Shown here piece after piece: positions 24,068 through 35,353 of a stretch of DNA of 64,000 bases. Source of the stretch: Fagopyrum homotropicum (lineage: Eukaryota > Streptophyta > Magnoliopsida > Caryophyllales > Polygonaceae); assembly GCA_033239125.1 (NCBI GenBank), contig BSWB01000005.1, positions 47,228,993-47,292,992 on the forward strand, in the 5' to 3' direction. Every line of letters begins with the position of its first letter. Position 1 is the stretch's first letter. A model generated the notes under the pieces. That model was not told the DNA's origin. It made no database searches and saw nothing but the letters and a program-made list of their open reading frames with translations. A program made the position numbers and the translations under genes.

Positions 24068-25699
24068 TTAATAGCTAGGATTTCCGAATTCTAATTAATG
24101 TTGATTAACTTAATCAGTGATAGTAATTGACATATAACTCGCGAAGATTGCGTAAGTATTGAGTATAAGTCCCACCGTTATATTCTTGGCGTAATTGTGG
24201 GCTTATGGTGAAATTTTCACTTTCCCCCCGGGTAATTATTTTTACCCTCCGGTATTATTTGGAGCATTTGGGAGCCCCAATTAATAAAAATGCAGTTGAG
24301 AGAAATGATCAGGACATCGGACATGTCCTAGATATGAAATAACATGGAAAGGCTAAACGGACAAAAGAGTCGCTATTTCGCTTCTTAACGGCTATGAAAG
24401 ACGGCTTAGGAATACACGTTTTCCGAGGCAGTTGTGGAATAATTATCCCTAAAATATTCAATATCTATTATTCCAATTTCGAGAAGTTTGGAGAAGGGGG
24501 TTCAACCCGCCATTGGATCGATAAAAGGATAATTATCGACTTCGCTAAAAACTCTGATTTCTCTCAAAATTCAAACTCAGATCTACTCTCCGTTTCTAAT
24601 CCGATTTCAATTCCGTTTGAGTTTTTGGATTCCTCTCTTCAGTCTCTTCATATCGGTACCGAGTTTTTGCATTTCCGAGTAGATAAGGACCTGGTCGAGC
24701 ATATATGTCACCAGGATAGTTCCGTCGCTCAGATTCCGTAGAATTTGATGTTGTACATGCGTAGCCTATGTCGTTGTGATTCCGAATCTTCTTTCAGATC
24801 GTCAATCGGGTTAGTAACGAATAAGTTATGAATTTATTCGTTTTCCGTACTGCGATTTAGCCTAAATTGACCTTAGGCTTTTCAAAATGGATAATTAGAA
24901 ATTCCATTATGATCATTATATTATTCTAGTGTTTATGGGTTGTTTGTTTGATGAAATCTGATGACAGGTGGGTTTAGAAATGGCCCGCGGGCAAAACGTT
25001 ATTCTGGTGAAATTTAATTAATTAATTAAAGGTTAATTAATTAAATTAGGATTAAATTTGAGATTGAGGAATACTGATTAGATGCATGCTAGGAGTCAGA
25101 ATTAGTTGAGGATGATGATGATGTTATGGATATCGGTTATGGCTTTAAGGTTTAGTATGTGTACGAGTATGATGAGATGTTATGTTGAGGATATGCCTTA
25201 GGCATCTATGAATGTGTTGAGGATCTGAGGTTTAGATTTGAGATATAGGTTGGTTGTGGTTAGTGAGATGAGTCTCCTAACCTTTGCAGTATGTGATTGT
25301 GTGTGTCTTGCTACTGTAGGCGTTGATTACTTCCCCAAGGGGAAGCTGTGACGTGGTACAGGTTACGAGTATATCAGGTAAGTCCATAGGACTTACTTAG
25401 CGTGCAATTGTGGATTGTATGATTGTGATGGTTGTGTGTGTTCATATGATTGTGCATTTATAACCTAAACCGGACTAGGATGACCATTCATTACATTTAT
25501 TTGGCCCAAGTGTATTATAACGGGCGGTAACCGCCGGTCTCCGCCTACTGGTTAGGAGGAGGTGCCCTGAAGATGATCTCACAGGAGGGGACGAGTGAAG
25601 GTCACCCCCATGTAAAACTCGTGTGTTACGTTGGATGGGACGGGGTTCTTGAGGCTCCTCGTGTTACAAAAGAAGTTGAATTAGTAAAGGAATAACCTT
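24068..25699 (+). repeat. Second, damaged gypsy LTR of the same family
   Basis: From TAATAGCTAGG onward this follows the LTR at 21433 closely to about 25080, then less closely. It keeps the GTAAGTC...GACTTAC palindrome (25378-25396) and the GGCCCAAGTGTAT...AACGGGCGG block (about 25503). The starting TG is mutated. A deletion of about 80 bp near 24545 removes the TATA box, and the 3' end with GTGTTACA is missing. The frame at 24394-24741 is a product of that deletion. Confidence 0.75.
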
Positions 25700-25893
25700 A
25701 ATCATCTATCGACAGTCGATCCACGCGTGACGATTTTCTTGAATCGCGAATGGCTGATACACTCATGGTATCGTGAAGAGAATGATGGAAATGGTAGTTG
25801 TGAAGCTATAGTCACAATGGCTGAAGAAGGAGTAGAAGATGATGAATTTCATGATGCACATGTGAGTTCTATTTCATGGCTCTTTTCAGCTTG
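25683..25893 (+). pseudogene. Possible captured exon, unknown family
   Basis: An open frame of about 70 codons starts where LTR similarity fades and includes FLNREWLIHSWYREENDG and the acidic AEEGVEDDEFHDA. A GTGAGT splice-donor-like site follows at 25862. The wording looks like real coding sequence, but I do not recognise the protein and there is no start codon. The next stretch (25894-26317) is AT-rich and unremarkable. Confidence 0.25.
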
Positions 25894-26317
25894 AGTTTAT
25901 CATTGATGTTTGTGAGCCATTTTATATATATCCAAATTTCTAAAACTACAATTCCTCGTTGATTTGCATAACCGAACTTCAAATTTGTAATGCATTGAAT
26001 TGATGAATGTTAGGTGCTAACAGGCTATATTCCAAATAACATACATGTATCATTTCTCGAAGTGGATTCTCTAATCTTGATGATTTATGGTGTCTTTCAA
26101 GAAACTGAGATATATGTCAATTATTTCATGTTTAGATAGACTTGAACATATTAGTAGCAAACAATAGTGACCTTCAAGCCGAGGGTATTGTAATTACGAG
26201 TCAGTTGTTGTCCATCCGGATTCCTATTTCAAGCTATAGTAATATGATCTTGTTGAACTGTTTCTACATATGGATTATTTCGTGGAAATATTTTGAATTT
26301 TCAAGGCTCCGTAGTCC

Positions 26318-26612
26318 CATTGTTAAGGTTTGTGTTGTTGTTGTTGCTTTGAACTAAGAGTAGGTTTTTCCTTTGTGTTATGATTTGGCTCGCGTTTGAT
26401 CCCCACTTGCCTGTCACTCTTTTGTGTCTCATTTTATTGTTAGAATCACAGGAAGTGAAGAGTTACTGAGATGGTGTCAAGCAAAACCAAGAAAAGAAGG
26501 AAAGCTGAAAGCATTACAATTTATGGAGATGCAGGTCAACCAAAGTCTTGCCATTAATCAACTCCTTCATAAATCCTAAACTCGAGCTCGCCCGAGTTCC
26601 AAAACTCAGTCA
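26318..26612 (+). pseudogene. Host-gene-like 3' part of the intron and short CDS (unit copy 3)
   Basis: Only the part from CATTGTTAAGG onward is present, that is, the intron end, the acceptor and the short ATG frame (ATG at 26471). The leader and donor are missing because the middle of this unit differs. One codon in the short frame differs from copies 1 and 2. Confidence 0.4.
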
Positions 26613-27091
26613 TAGTTTTGAATAAATTGGAGTTTCATTAGGCCGAGGGAGTATCTCAAGATGCTACATCGGGTTAATGATTGTTTTTTGTAATAATGTG
26701 TGTTATTTTTCCCTGTGCTTGAAGTTTATTTGAGAATTTTTAAGTTAATTCGCTAATCTTAGTTCCAACCAGTGTTATTCAGTTTTGGTATGTTCATTTG
26801 TCTTAGATGCAAAATCTAACCTCACGCAGAATTTTGGTATGTTCACTTTCTGGTTTGAAAATTCTATTATGAAAAGTCTAGTGTGTTCATTTTCTAGTAT
26901 GAAAATTCTGGTATGAACTTCTATTATGAAAAATTTATGGTAAGAAAAATTTCATACCAAAAATTCATTCCAAAAAAAAAAAATAATGAAAAAAAATGAA
27001 AAAGGCAAAAAGAAAAAAAAATTCAGTCTTTAGGAATTAAAACTTACAGTTACATAACAAATAACAAACATCTATTATTCTTTGAAAGAAC

Positions 27092-29180
27092 TTGGCCAAA
27101 TAGTCCTTTTTTTTAGTTTTGTTCTAGTAAGTGTACCCCATTATTTTTTACGACTTTCATTTAGTGGTAAATGAAATTCACCCCTCTATTTTAATAAAAA
27201 AAAAAGAATAATAGATGTTTGTTGGTTGTTATGTAAGTGTAAGCTTTAATTCCTAATTACTGAATTTATTTATTTTTCTTTTTTTCTTTATTATTTTCTT
27301 TATTATTTTTTGAAATGAATTTCTGGTATGAATTTTTCGTACCAGAAGTTTTCATACCAAAAGTTCATACCAGAATTTTTTTATACCTGAATTTTATATA
27401 AGAAATTAGCATACCAGAATTTGATTGGAATAATTTCATACCATAGTTTTTCATTTAGGAATTATGATACTAGAAGTTATGATACCAGAAATTAGATACT
27501 AGACATGATACAAAATCTTGGTAATTGAACTGGAGGGTAGGAAGAAGCTTTTGAAAGTCGACAGACTGGTTCAACTATAGATCTTAAGGCAAACTAACAA
27601 CTACGGTTGGACTCACATGGACACTAGTGTCGACGTTGGCGTCCGACGAAGAGGGGATGCTCCTCTGGACGGGTCTGCGTGTAGAAAGAGAGTTGGGGAA
27701 ATCCATTGTCTGTTGGGTGCTGGTTACAAGAAGCATCTTCAGTTTCTTGCTGTCAAGGTTACATGTTAGAACCCCTCGTCAAAGGAAGAGGAAGTCCATA
27801 GTCCAACTATGGGTGGCAAGTTCGCGAGTTTCGTGTCACTGATACCATGAGGGATGGAAAGGCTAGCAATGGTGAGGCCGGAGATGACATCTGATCTAAG
27901 GAGGGAGAAGGAGTAAAGAGGGCCCCATTGGAAGATAGAGAAGAAGAAGTAGAGGGTAATAAGAAGCTTTTGAAAGCCGACATACTAGTTCAACTATAGA
28001 TCTTAAGACGGACTAACAACCAGGGTTGGAATCACCTGGACACTAGTGTCGACGATGGTGTCCGACGAAGAGGGGATGCTCCTCTGGACGGGTCTGCGTG
28101 TAGGAGAGGGTTGGGGAAATACCTTGTCTATTGTGTGTCGACTACATGAAGCGTATCCGGCTTCTTGCTGTCAAGGTTACAGGTTAGAACCACTCGTCAA
28201 AGGAAGGAAGAGGAAGTCCTAAGTCCAACTGTGGGTGGCAAGTTCATTAGTTTCGCGTAATCGATACCCTAAGGGATGACAAGGCTAGCAATGGTAAGGC
28301 CGGAGATGACATCGGATCTAAGGAGGGAGAAGGAGTAAAGAGGGCCCCACTGGACGATATGGAAGAAGAATTGAAGGGTAAGAAGAAGCTTCTGAAAGTG
28401 ACAGGGTGGTTAAACTATAGATCTTAAGGCGGAATAATAACTAGAGTTGGACTTACCTGGACAGTAGTCCGACGATGGCGTCCGACGAAGAGGGGATGCT
28501 CCTCTAGACGGGTCTGCGTGTAGGAGAGGGTTAGGGAAATCCATTGTCTATTGTGTGCCGGCTACAAGAAGCATCTCCGATTTCTTGCTGCCAAGGTTTT
28601 AGGTTAGAACCACTCGTCAAAGGAAGGAAGAGGAAGTCCATAGTCCAACTATGTGTGGCAAGTTCGCGAGTTTTGCATAACTAATTCCCTGAGGGATGGC
28701 AAGGCTAGCAATGGTGAGGCCGGAGATGACATCTGATCTAAGGAGGAAGAAGTATTAAAGAGGGCCCCACTGGACGATAGAGAAGAATAATTGAAGGGTA
28801 AGAAGAAGCTTTTGGAAGAAACTGAGGCCATTCTTGTGGATTAAAGTTAAGTCGGAGAAGCAGACATGGAAAGGGTTGTTAGGGAAGAAGATATCGGATA
28901 GTCTTTGGCGAGTTTGAGAGAAGCGGAAGAATAAGTGACGTCTAGGGTTCTGACAGTAAAAAATAGGAGTGGGATACACTTACTTACCAATAAAATACAA
29001 TGGGCCTAGTTAGTGGAATATAAACTAAAAAATGCCTATAAACCAAATTAACCCTTATTCTTTTTTTTTATTATTAAAATAGAGGGGTTAATTACTTTTA
29101 CCTACCATTAAATGAAAGTGGTAAAAAATAATGGGGTACACTTACTAAAACGAAACTAAAAAAAACCTATTTGGCCAAAT
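27092..29180. mobile_element. TIR element with sulfate-transporter repeats (unit copy 3)
   Basis: The same element as 6919-9010, but with about twenty substitutions by eye. This makes it the more diverged of the three copies and useful for dating. Both TTGGCCAAAT termini are intact. Confidence 0.65.
27536..28979 (-). pseudogene. Sulfate transporter fragment, triplicated (unit copy 3)
   Basis: Same arrangement: repeats at about 27536-27954, 27955-28376 and 28377-28796, plus the N-terminal piece to 28979. Substitutions relative to copies 1 and 2 are scattered through coding and intron-like parts alike, which suggests drift without constraint. Confidence 0.72.
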
Positions 29181-29729
29181 TCTATAAATCAAAATTGGAT
29201 AGATTATGTAAATCGGGTAATTTATTCCCTAACAAAATTAAGAGTATGTTTAGGAAGTTACATATATTACATTAGGAATTACCCAAATAATTTATTTTAA
29301 TAAATACAAAAGAGTCTACTTGATGCTCTTATATATAATAAGAGTTCACTTACCATTTAACCAACAAATTAATAACAAACTGAACAAAGAACGAACTAAA
29401 CGTTCACAATAAATTGCCTAAACATTCCAAATAAATGAATTACTAATTTGCAAAAAATACTCTGAATACTTGCAAAAATATTTTGAAGTGTATCAATCAC
29501 AAAATATGCTTATATTGGAAAGAAGGAAGGATATTTTACAAAATGAACTACATGTTTCACCAAATAATTAAATTAAATATTCACAAAAATGATCTAGACA
29601 TATAATGTAGGGCTCACACACAGATAAAGTTAGGTTCCGATGAGAACATGTATTACAGTAAGAAACAAGAATACATAAGAATTGTTGGATTAAATAACAT
29701 ACCTCTTAGGTCAATCATTTATAAATGAT

Positions 29730-29915
29730 TGTTCATATAGAATTATTGCATTATTTGTTCTTATGGGTAATTGATAACTAAACGGAAAACACATATTGCT
29801 CGAATGGAAAAAATATATTGGGGATTGCAAAGTAATTTTTCTCGAGTTTTTAAACTTTCTCTATTTGAGAACATTCAAAGACTATCGGCGATATCCTACT
29901 ATCAGCAATAGAGAT
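29730..29915. repeat. 9.56-kb tandem unit, truncated copy 4
   Basis: This matches bases 1-186 of the unit with a few substitutions, then breaks off after AGAGAT. Everything to the right is unrelated. It marks the right edge of the tandem array. Confidence 0.85.
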
Positions 29916-31261
29916 ATGTCCGAACCAGGAAGGAACGGAAGTTCACAAACCAACAATAAAGAGGTCGCCGCGAGCAAGCGACGCGGTTGAGCGTACTTGC
30001 CGCAGCCGCGCCTGTGTTCTGCCACGGTCGCGGTGAAGCATTAGATCTCGCCCCTTATCTTTGTAACCGTTTTCTATTTCTTTCCTTTCGTGTTAAAAAC
30101 GATTTTCCTCCTTTATATTACACCTTCTAGTCTCCTTTTCAAACCTTAGCTACCGTACTTCCAATTCACATAAGTTCTTTTCTTCTTCTTCTTCTTCTTC
30201 CTCTTCTTTCGATACCAGCAACGACATTATTTTTGCGTTCTCCATTGAACAAGCAGTAATAGTAAATTGGAGGCAGCCTGATGCGGGGTCGATGCCGCAG
30301 TTCCTGATCTAGATAGAAAATCCTCAAATTGAAAAACAGAAGCAAATCTCTGATGAAATACAAGGAATCTCGGGCGAGATTTTATGAAGAACATGTTGAG
30401 ATTTACAAAATCTCAAAATGTGGAATAATGAATGATATGGAAAGATATGAAGATGAATAATAGAATGCGATATGATAAGTATAAGAAGATCATACTATTA
30501 TAAGACTAGCAAAGAACCTTGACCAATTATGTGTCAAAACCCTAAACAAAGAATTACCTTTCACTCTTCCTTCTTTAACCTTATACAAGCCTTCTAGATA
30601 AGACAAGCACAAGGAGGGACTAGTCTTTGACTTGTAGCATGAACCTTCAAAAAGTTTAACACACAAGAACAACCTAGCAAAGATTTACAACTTTTGAACC
30701 AAATACTCGCCTTTTGATTGGAGAGAGGTGATAAAATGTAAATTTCATAAAGAAATCACAAGTATCTCACAATAATGTGGAAAATCATCTAAAAATCTGA
30801 ACTCCCTATGAATCTTGTCCTCTAAGGCAATTTATAGGAGAGATTCCTCTAAAAGATGATCTAAAATTAATCCTAAACGATAGGATCAATACTAACAAAT
30901 ATCTTCTTAATGTTTAAGAGATAAAACGTATTAAAAATACTAAAGATAAGTAAGATCTCAATAGGTCTCATTATTCTCGACATAATGGAAATCTCGGCCG
31001 AGATTTTATGTTGTTGACCGAGATTTTGCATCTTCCATGCAATCTCCCACTCTCTTGGATTCTCCCATGTAAGATGCTTGCAAAAAACCTTTCCTTGAGT
31101 ATCCCTTACTCCATACATGTGAAGGTTCCATGTAATGTAGGAGTTATCAAGGATTGTAACGACCGGATTTTCGTTACACTTGGATAGGGTTAGAGGAGGG
31201 TAGAAGCCGGGCGCAAGGGCTCACGCCCTTGCGGCTTTGGCGACGTAGTCGAGTAGGCCGC
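29916..31261. repeat. Unclassified repeat between the tandem array and the transporter orphan
   Basis: No gene is supported. It contains a TTC microsatellite at about 30177-30204. It also has repeated CGAGATTTT/GGCCGAGATT motifs near 30374 and 30990-31025, which resemble motifs of the host repeat around 37660 and 55900. At the right end TGTAACGA...TCGTTACA (31156-31179) looks like an LTR start, and a 9-bp GC-rich hairpin follows (about 31212-31233). It is probably old LTR-type debris. Confidence 0.35.
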
Positions 31262-31630
31262 ATGTTAGAACCACTCGTCAAAGGAAGGAAGAGGAAGTCC
31301 TAAGTCCAACTATGGGTGGAAAGTTCATTAGCTTCGCGTAATCGATACCCTGAGGGATGGCAAGGCTAGCAATGATGAGGCCGGAGATGACATCGGATAT
31401 AAGGAGGGAGAAGGAGTAAGGAGGGCCCCATTGGAAGATAGGGAAGAAGAACTGAAGGATAAGAAGAAGCTTCTGAAAGTGACAGGGTGGTTAAACTATA
31501 GATCTTAAGGCGGAATAATAACTAGAGTTAGACTTACTTGGACACTAGTGTCGACGATGGCGTCCGACGAAGAGGGGATGCTCCTCTAGACGGGTCTGCG
31601 TGTAGGAGAGGGTTGGGGAAATCCCTTGTC
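31262..31630 (-). pseudogene. Orphan copy of the sulfate-transporter repeat
   Basis: About 370 bp of the 420-bp repeat lie outside any TIR element. On the minus strand they read FPIFQWGPPYSFSLLISD, then IASLAIPQGIDYAKLMNFPP, without a stop in that stretch. The copy mixes features of repeats 1 and 2 and is its own variant. Its right end is cut at CCCTTGTC by the minus-strand LTR at 31631. Its left end joins unrelated sequence at about 31262. Confidence 0.7.
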
Positions 31631-34076
31631 TGTAACACCCAGAATCCGCGGGACTCGGGGTGCTACGGGTTGGGACCTCACAATGGGTCCCGACCCTTAG
31701 CTTGACAACAATTTCACCGGACCTTTCCAACATGGCACAAATAAAGGCAAAAACTCAAATCGTTTATAATGTATGCGAGAACGGAAAGTAAAAGTACAAA
31801 GTGGAAACTCAGCCGAGTCCTCAAAACGTCATAACTCAAAACATATATCCGAGAACCATGAGTCAAACATAACAAGAATAAACTCAAAAACGCCCCCGTC
31901 CTATAATGTACGGAGACCCCCCGGCTGTCCACTCCTCCACCTCACTCGGCGGCATCCCTAACCTGCAAGGCATCTATACAACCGGTTTTGAACCGTTAGC
32001 TAGCAATTCGAACATAAGAAGAACGATAAGGCACAAACACATATAAGGATAAAGTAAACACACAATCATGCTTGCAAAGAAGTCCGGTTATTATCTTTGA
32101 TTTAGGTTATTCCATTACTAATTTCCATTTAGTTGTGGCACGGAAATCACAAGGATCCCGCCCTTGTCCCCTTTCACCAAACAGGTTTGGGCCAGATGCG
32201 GATCAGCATCACCTGTTGGACTGGTCGCAAGGCACCTCCCGGCCATCCCCATTTTGGGCCGGACATAGTGGTCACCGCCCGTTGTCATACACTTGGGCCA
32301 AATAAATAATAACACGTCCACATCCTAGTCCGATTTATAAGTTATTTCATAACAATTAATAAGAATAACACACACCACCCACACGTCACAACTCATATGC
32401 GAAAAGCTAGTTAAGTAAGTCCGTAGACTTACCTCACTCAAGGTACACGAATAAATCCTCTAGGCTTCTTGCAGAAAACACTCAATGCCTGAACACAACG
32501 AGGCATACTATCATCAACTATCCGTCAAGGTAACCACCCCCGTACTTCTATATGCTCAACTTGTAATATAATCATTAGCATGCTAGTTCCCATATTTTGA
32601 TTCTCTAAGTAAGCTTGCCGAAGCACACCACAATCTATAAACTATTCTTAACACCTAAGGTCACGGCCACTATATGGCATTTGCTCTACGTTATACTAGA
32701 TTCACCTAGTATGATACACTACCGCCATTAACATAAAGAGACGGAGAGGGTACTCACGCGAGTTCCAAGGTAGTGCGGGGGTTATGGATGTCGAGAACGG
32801 ATTTGGTGGACTTAACGGGTGCTTCCGGACCTATACAACAAAGCTACAAGAATTTAGCTTATAGGCTAGATTGATTGCATAACGGTTTAGACATAATTCG
32901 AGAAACTCGTTTTCAAAACACGGTCAAAACCCGTAAAACATTTTCAAGGTGAATAACATGATTAGACCAAAACTCCCCAATTCATTATTTTTCCGTTCGG
33001 ATGAAAAACCCAACAACTTGGTTGTTTATTTTATTTTTTTAAAGATCCATAGTTGGTTAAATCTCGTAATAAACTTCACATGGGTAGAATAGTGGTTATT
33101 AATAAATTTTGGATGCAATCTGCAGTTATCCAGAAAATAGGGTTACTATTGCAATTATACAGAAGCTGGGGCAAAATCTGTAATTTTACAAAAAGGAAAA
33201 CGAAACAGTAGCAGCTCTTGTAACCCTAGCCGCACGCTGCAGTGGAGAGGGAGAAGAGGGCTGGTGGCGGCTTACGGCGTGGCGGCGTGGCGGCGTGGCG
33301 GCGTGGCGCAGGGGAGGACGAGGTCCGGCGGCAGGCTTCCGGCGAGGCGTCGCCTTCGACGGCGCGTGGTCGCGGCTGTCACAACCGGCCGAAAGTCACA
33401 CAAAAAGAAGAAGAAAAATAACGAGACAGGAGAGAAGAGGGAAGAAGGAGAGAGACTCGGCTACTCACTATCCGGCGGCACAAGTGGTTAGGGGCGGAGG
33501 GACAGGCGGCTCCAGATCCGGCCTCCGGTGGATGTGGCCTCACCGTCGATCCAGATCTGCAAAGGTGAAGACCTTGTTTGCTTGATCTGTTGACCAGGGA
33601 CGAAGAGAGGGAAAGGTGAGGAGTGAATGAGAGAGGAGAGGAGTGAATGAAAGAGGAGAGGGAGGGTAGTCTAGGAGGTGGTCGTCACAAGGGGGCGAAG
33701 GGTCGGCCGCCAGGCTAGGCGGGTAGGCTGTAGTGGCGTGCATCAGCAGCGAGAAGAGCGAGGAGACGCAGCTGCCCAGGCCTATCAGCACGCACGCACA
33801 ACAGGAGGAAGGAAAGGAAAAAAAAAGAAAAGGAAAGAAAGGAAAAGAAAAAGAATAGAGAAAAAGGAATTAGGGCAACTCGATTAAATGATCGGAACGA
33901 GATTTTCCGGATCGATAAATCCCGACTCTCCGACTCAATTAGATTAATAAAATACGGAAAAGGTATTTTTAATATATATATAAAAAAAACTCATCTTAAA
34001 AATTCAAGCTAATAACGAAACACTAGAAGGGAAAGAAAACGAAGTCGGAACGCACCCGAATAAACGGGGCGTTACA
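31631..34076 (-). repeat. Minus-strand gypsy LTR, 2.45 kb
   Basis: On the plus strand it begins TGTAACACCCAGAATCC and ends GGGGCGTTACA. Read on the minus strand it starts TGTAACGCCCC and ends CCGCGGATTCTGGGTGTTACA. It serves as the 3' LTR of the integrase frame at 34293-35283. It has the GTAAGTC...GACTTAC palindrome (32415-32432), the AACGGGCGGTGAC block near 32270, a 9-bp GC repeat at about 33275-33307 and purine-rich tracts at 33600-33870. The left target flank is TTGTC within the transporter orphan; no matching right flank was found. Confidence 0.85.
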
Positions 34077-34120
34077 TCAGGTCCTCCTAAAGAAAAGTTT
34101 CGTCCCGAAACTTGCTATAC
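34077..34120 (-). promoter_or_regulatory. Polypurine tract and adjacent palindrome
   Basis: On the minus strand, the palindrome AAGTTTCGGGACGAAACTT (34095-34113) is followed by CTTTAGGAGGACCTGA directly before the LTR. The purine run primes plus-strand DNA synthesis in this family. Confidence 0.7.
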
Positions 34121-34292
34121 GCGGAACTCTCAAACAACGTGCCTCCATATTCTCTTGGAACACTATCGTGGTAACTATGGCCCTTCTAATCCAAAGTCTA
34201 CTTGCCTAGACTCGCGAAATATACACATATGAAACACACATAACACATCACGTCACAAATCACATAAGAATAACCAAGGATAGATCTCGGGA

Positions 34293-35283
34293 CTAACCCG
34301 ACGGTCCTGTAGATGTGGCTAATCCCGCGTAAAACTCGGGATAGTTCCTACGGATACTATCCTCCGTCTCCCAAGTGGCCTCATCGGCTCCTCGTCTCGA
34401 CCACTGTACTCTCAGCATCGGTATCTCCTTCGACCGAAGTCGTCTCGTGCTACGCTCCAAAACCGCAGTCGGATGCTCCGCGAAAGTATGGTCCGGCTCG
34501 ACAACCAGGTCCTCGTGGCTAATGACGTGTCTCGGGTCATGTATGTACTCTCTCAGCTGAGATACATGAAACACCGGGTGAATACCCTCCAACCTCGGTG
34601 GTAACGCTAACCTATATGCCAACTCTCCGACCCTCTCCAAAATCTCAAAGGGACCGACATATCGGGGGCTCAACTTCCCCTTAATGCCAAATCTCCTGAC
34701 ACCCCGTGTCGGTGATACCCTCAGCCAGACGTGTGCTCCTACTCTGAACTCCAAGGGCCTACGTCTCCTATCTGCATACGACCTCTGACGGCTCTGCGCG
34801 GCCAACATCCTCTCTCGGATCAAAGCAACCCTAGCCATGTCATCCTGTATCTGGTCGGGAGCTACAACACTAGAACTGCCCAGCTCGTCCCAACACAAGG
34901 GAGTACGACATCTCCGTCCGTACAACGCCTCATACGGTGCCATCCCGATCGATGCGTGCCAACTGTTATTATACGAAAACTCCACCAATGGAAGGTGGTC
35001 TGGCCATACATGTCCCCAGTCTAGTACACATGCCCGTAACATGTCCTCTAAGGTCTGAATAGTCCGCTCGGACTGTCCGTCGGTCTGTGGATGGTATGCG
35101 GTGGTGAAATGCAGACTCGAGCCTAGGGCGGCGTGTACTTGCTGCCAGAACCTCGAAGTAAAACGTCCATCCCTATCCGAGATGATAGTCCTCGGGACTC
35201 CATGCAATCTCACAATCTGACGAGTAAACTCCTCAGCGAGACGACTCACCGGCCACGTCTCTCGAATAGGAATGAAACGTGCG
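34293..35283 (-). CDS. Ty3/gypsy integrase C-terminal half with chromodomain (5'-truncated)
   Basis: About 330 codons are open without interruption. In order they hold: the integrase core from the segment after the first catalytic Asp (ARFIPIRETW), the second Asp in IISDRDGRF and the Glu in HPQTDGQSERTIQTLED; the C-terminal region (MLAAQSRQRSYADRRRRPLE, GKLSPRYVGPFEIL, HPVFHVSQL); and a chromodomain-like tail (KEIPMLRVQWSRRG, EATWETED). This is the Tekay-like chromovirus layout, in which the chromodomain helps direct integration to heterochromatin. Protease, RT, RNase H and the first catalytic Asp are missing because the frame meets an inverted LTR tail at about 35285. The open frame on to 35489 is only antisense to that tail. 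The fragment is well preserved but cannot integrate anything alone. Confidence 0.88.
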
Positions 35284-35289
35284 GTCGTT

Positions 35290-35337
35290 GGGTCCCGACC
35301 CTTAGCACCCCGAGTCCCGCGGATTCTGGGTGTTACA
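35290..35337 (+). repeat. Last 48 bp of a gypsy LTR, opposite orientation
   Basis: GGGTCCCGACCCTTAGCACC through CGCGGATTCTGGGTGTTACA. The end is identical to the reverse complement of the LTR end at 31631, including the CTGGG variant, so both belong to one subfamily. It directly adjoins the integrase fragment head to head. Confidence 0.75.
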
Positions 35338-35341
35338 AAAG

Positions 35342-35353
35342 TGGTATCAGAGC
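35342..35353 (+). promoter_or_regulatory. Primer-binding site for initiator tRNA-Met
   Basis: TGGTATCAGAGC stands four bases after the LTR end, the standard position and sequence for this lineage. The untranslated leader up to the gag start (35354-35787) is shared with 41268 onward for its first 170 bp. It contains an AT run near 35735. Confidence 0.85.

Larger units (their letters stand above)
19112..29729. repeat. 9.56-kb tandem unit, copy 3 (hybrid)
   Basis: Bases 19112-20837 match 1-1726, and about 26318-29729 match about 6144-9556. The middle is different: 4.4 kb of copies 1 and 2 is replaced by about 5.5 kb of gypsy 3' end, LTRs and a copia fragment. The right part differs from copy 1 at about 20-30 sites in 3.4 kb by eye, far more than copy 1 differs from copy 2. 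The right part is therefore the older duplicate. Confidence 0.9.
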
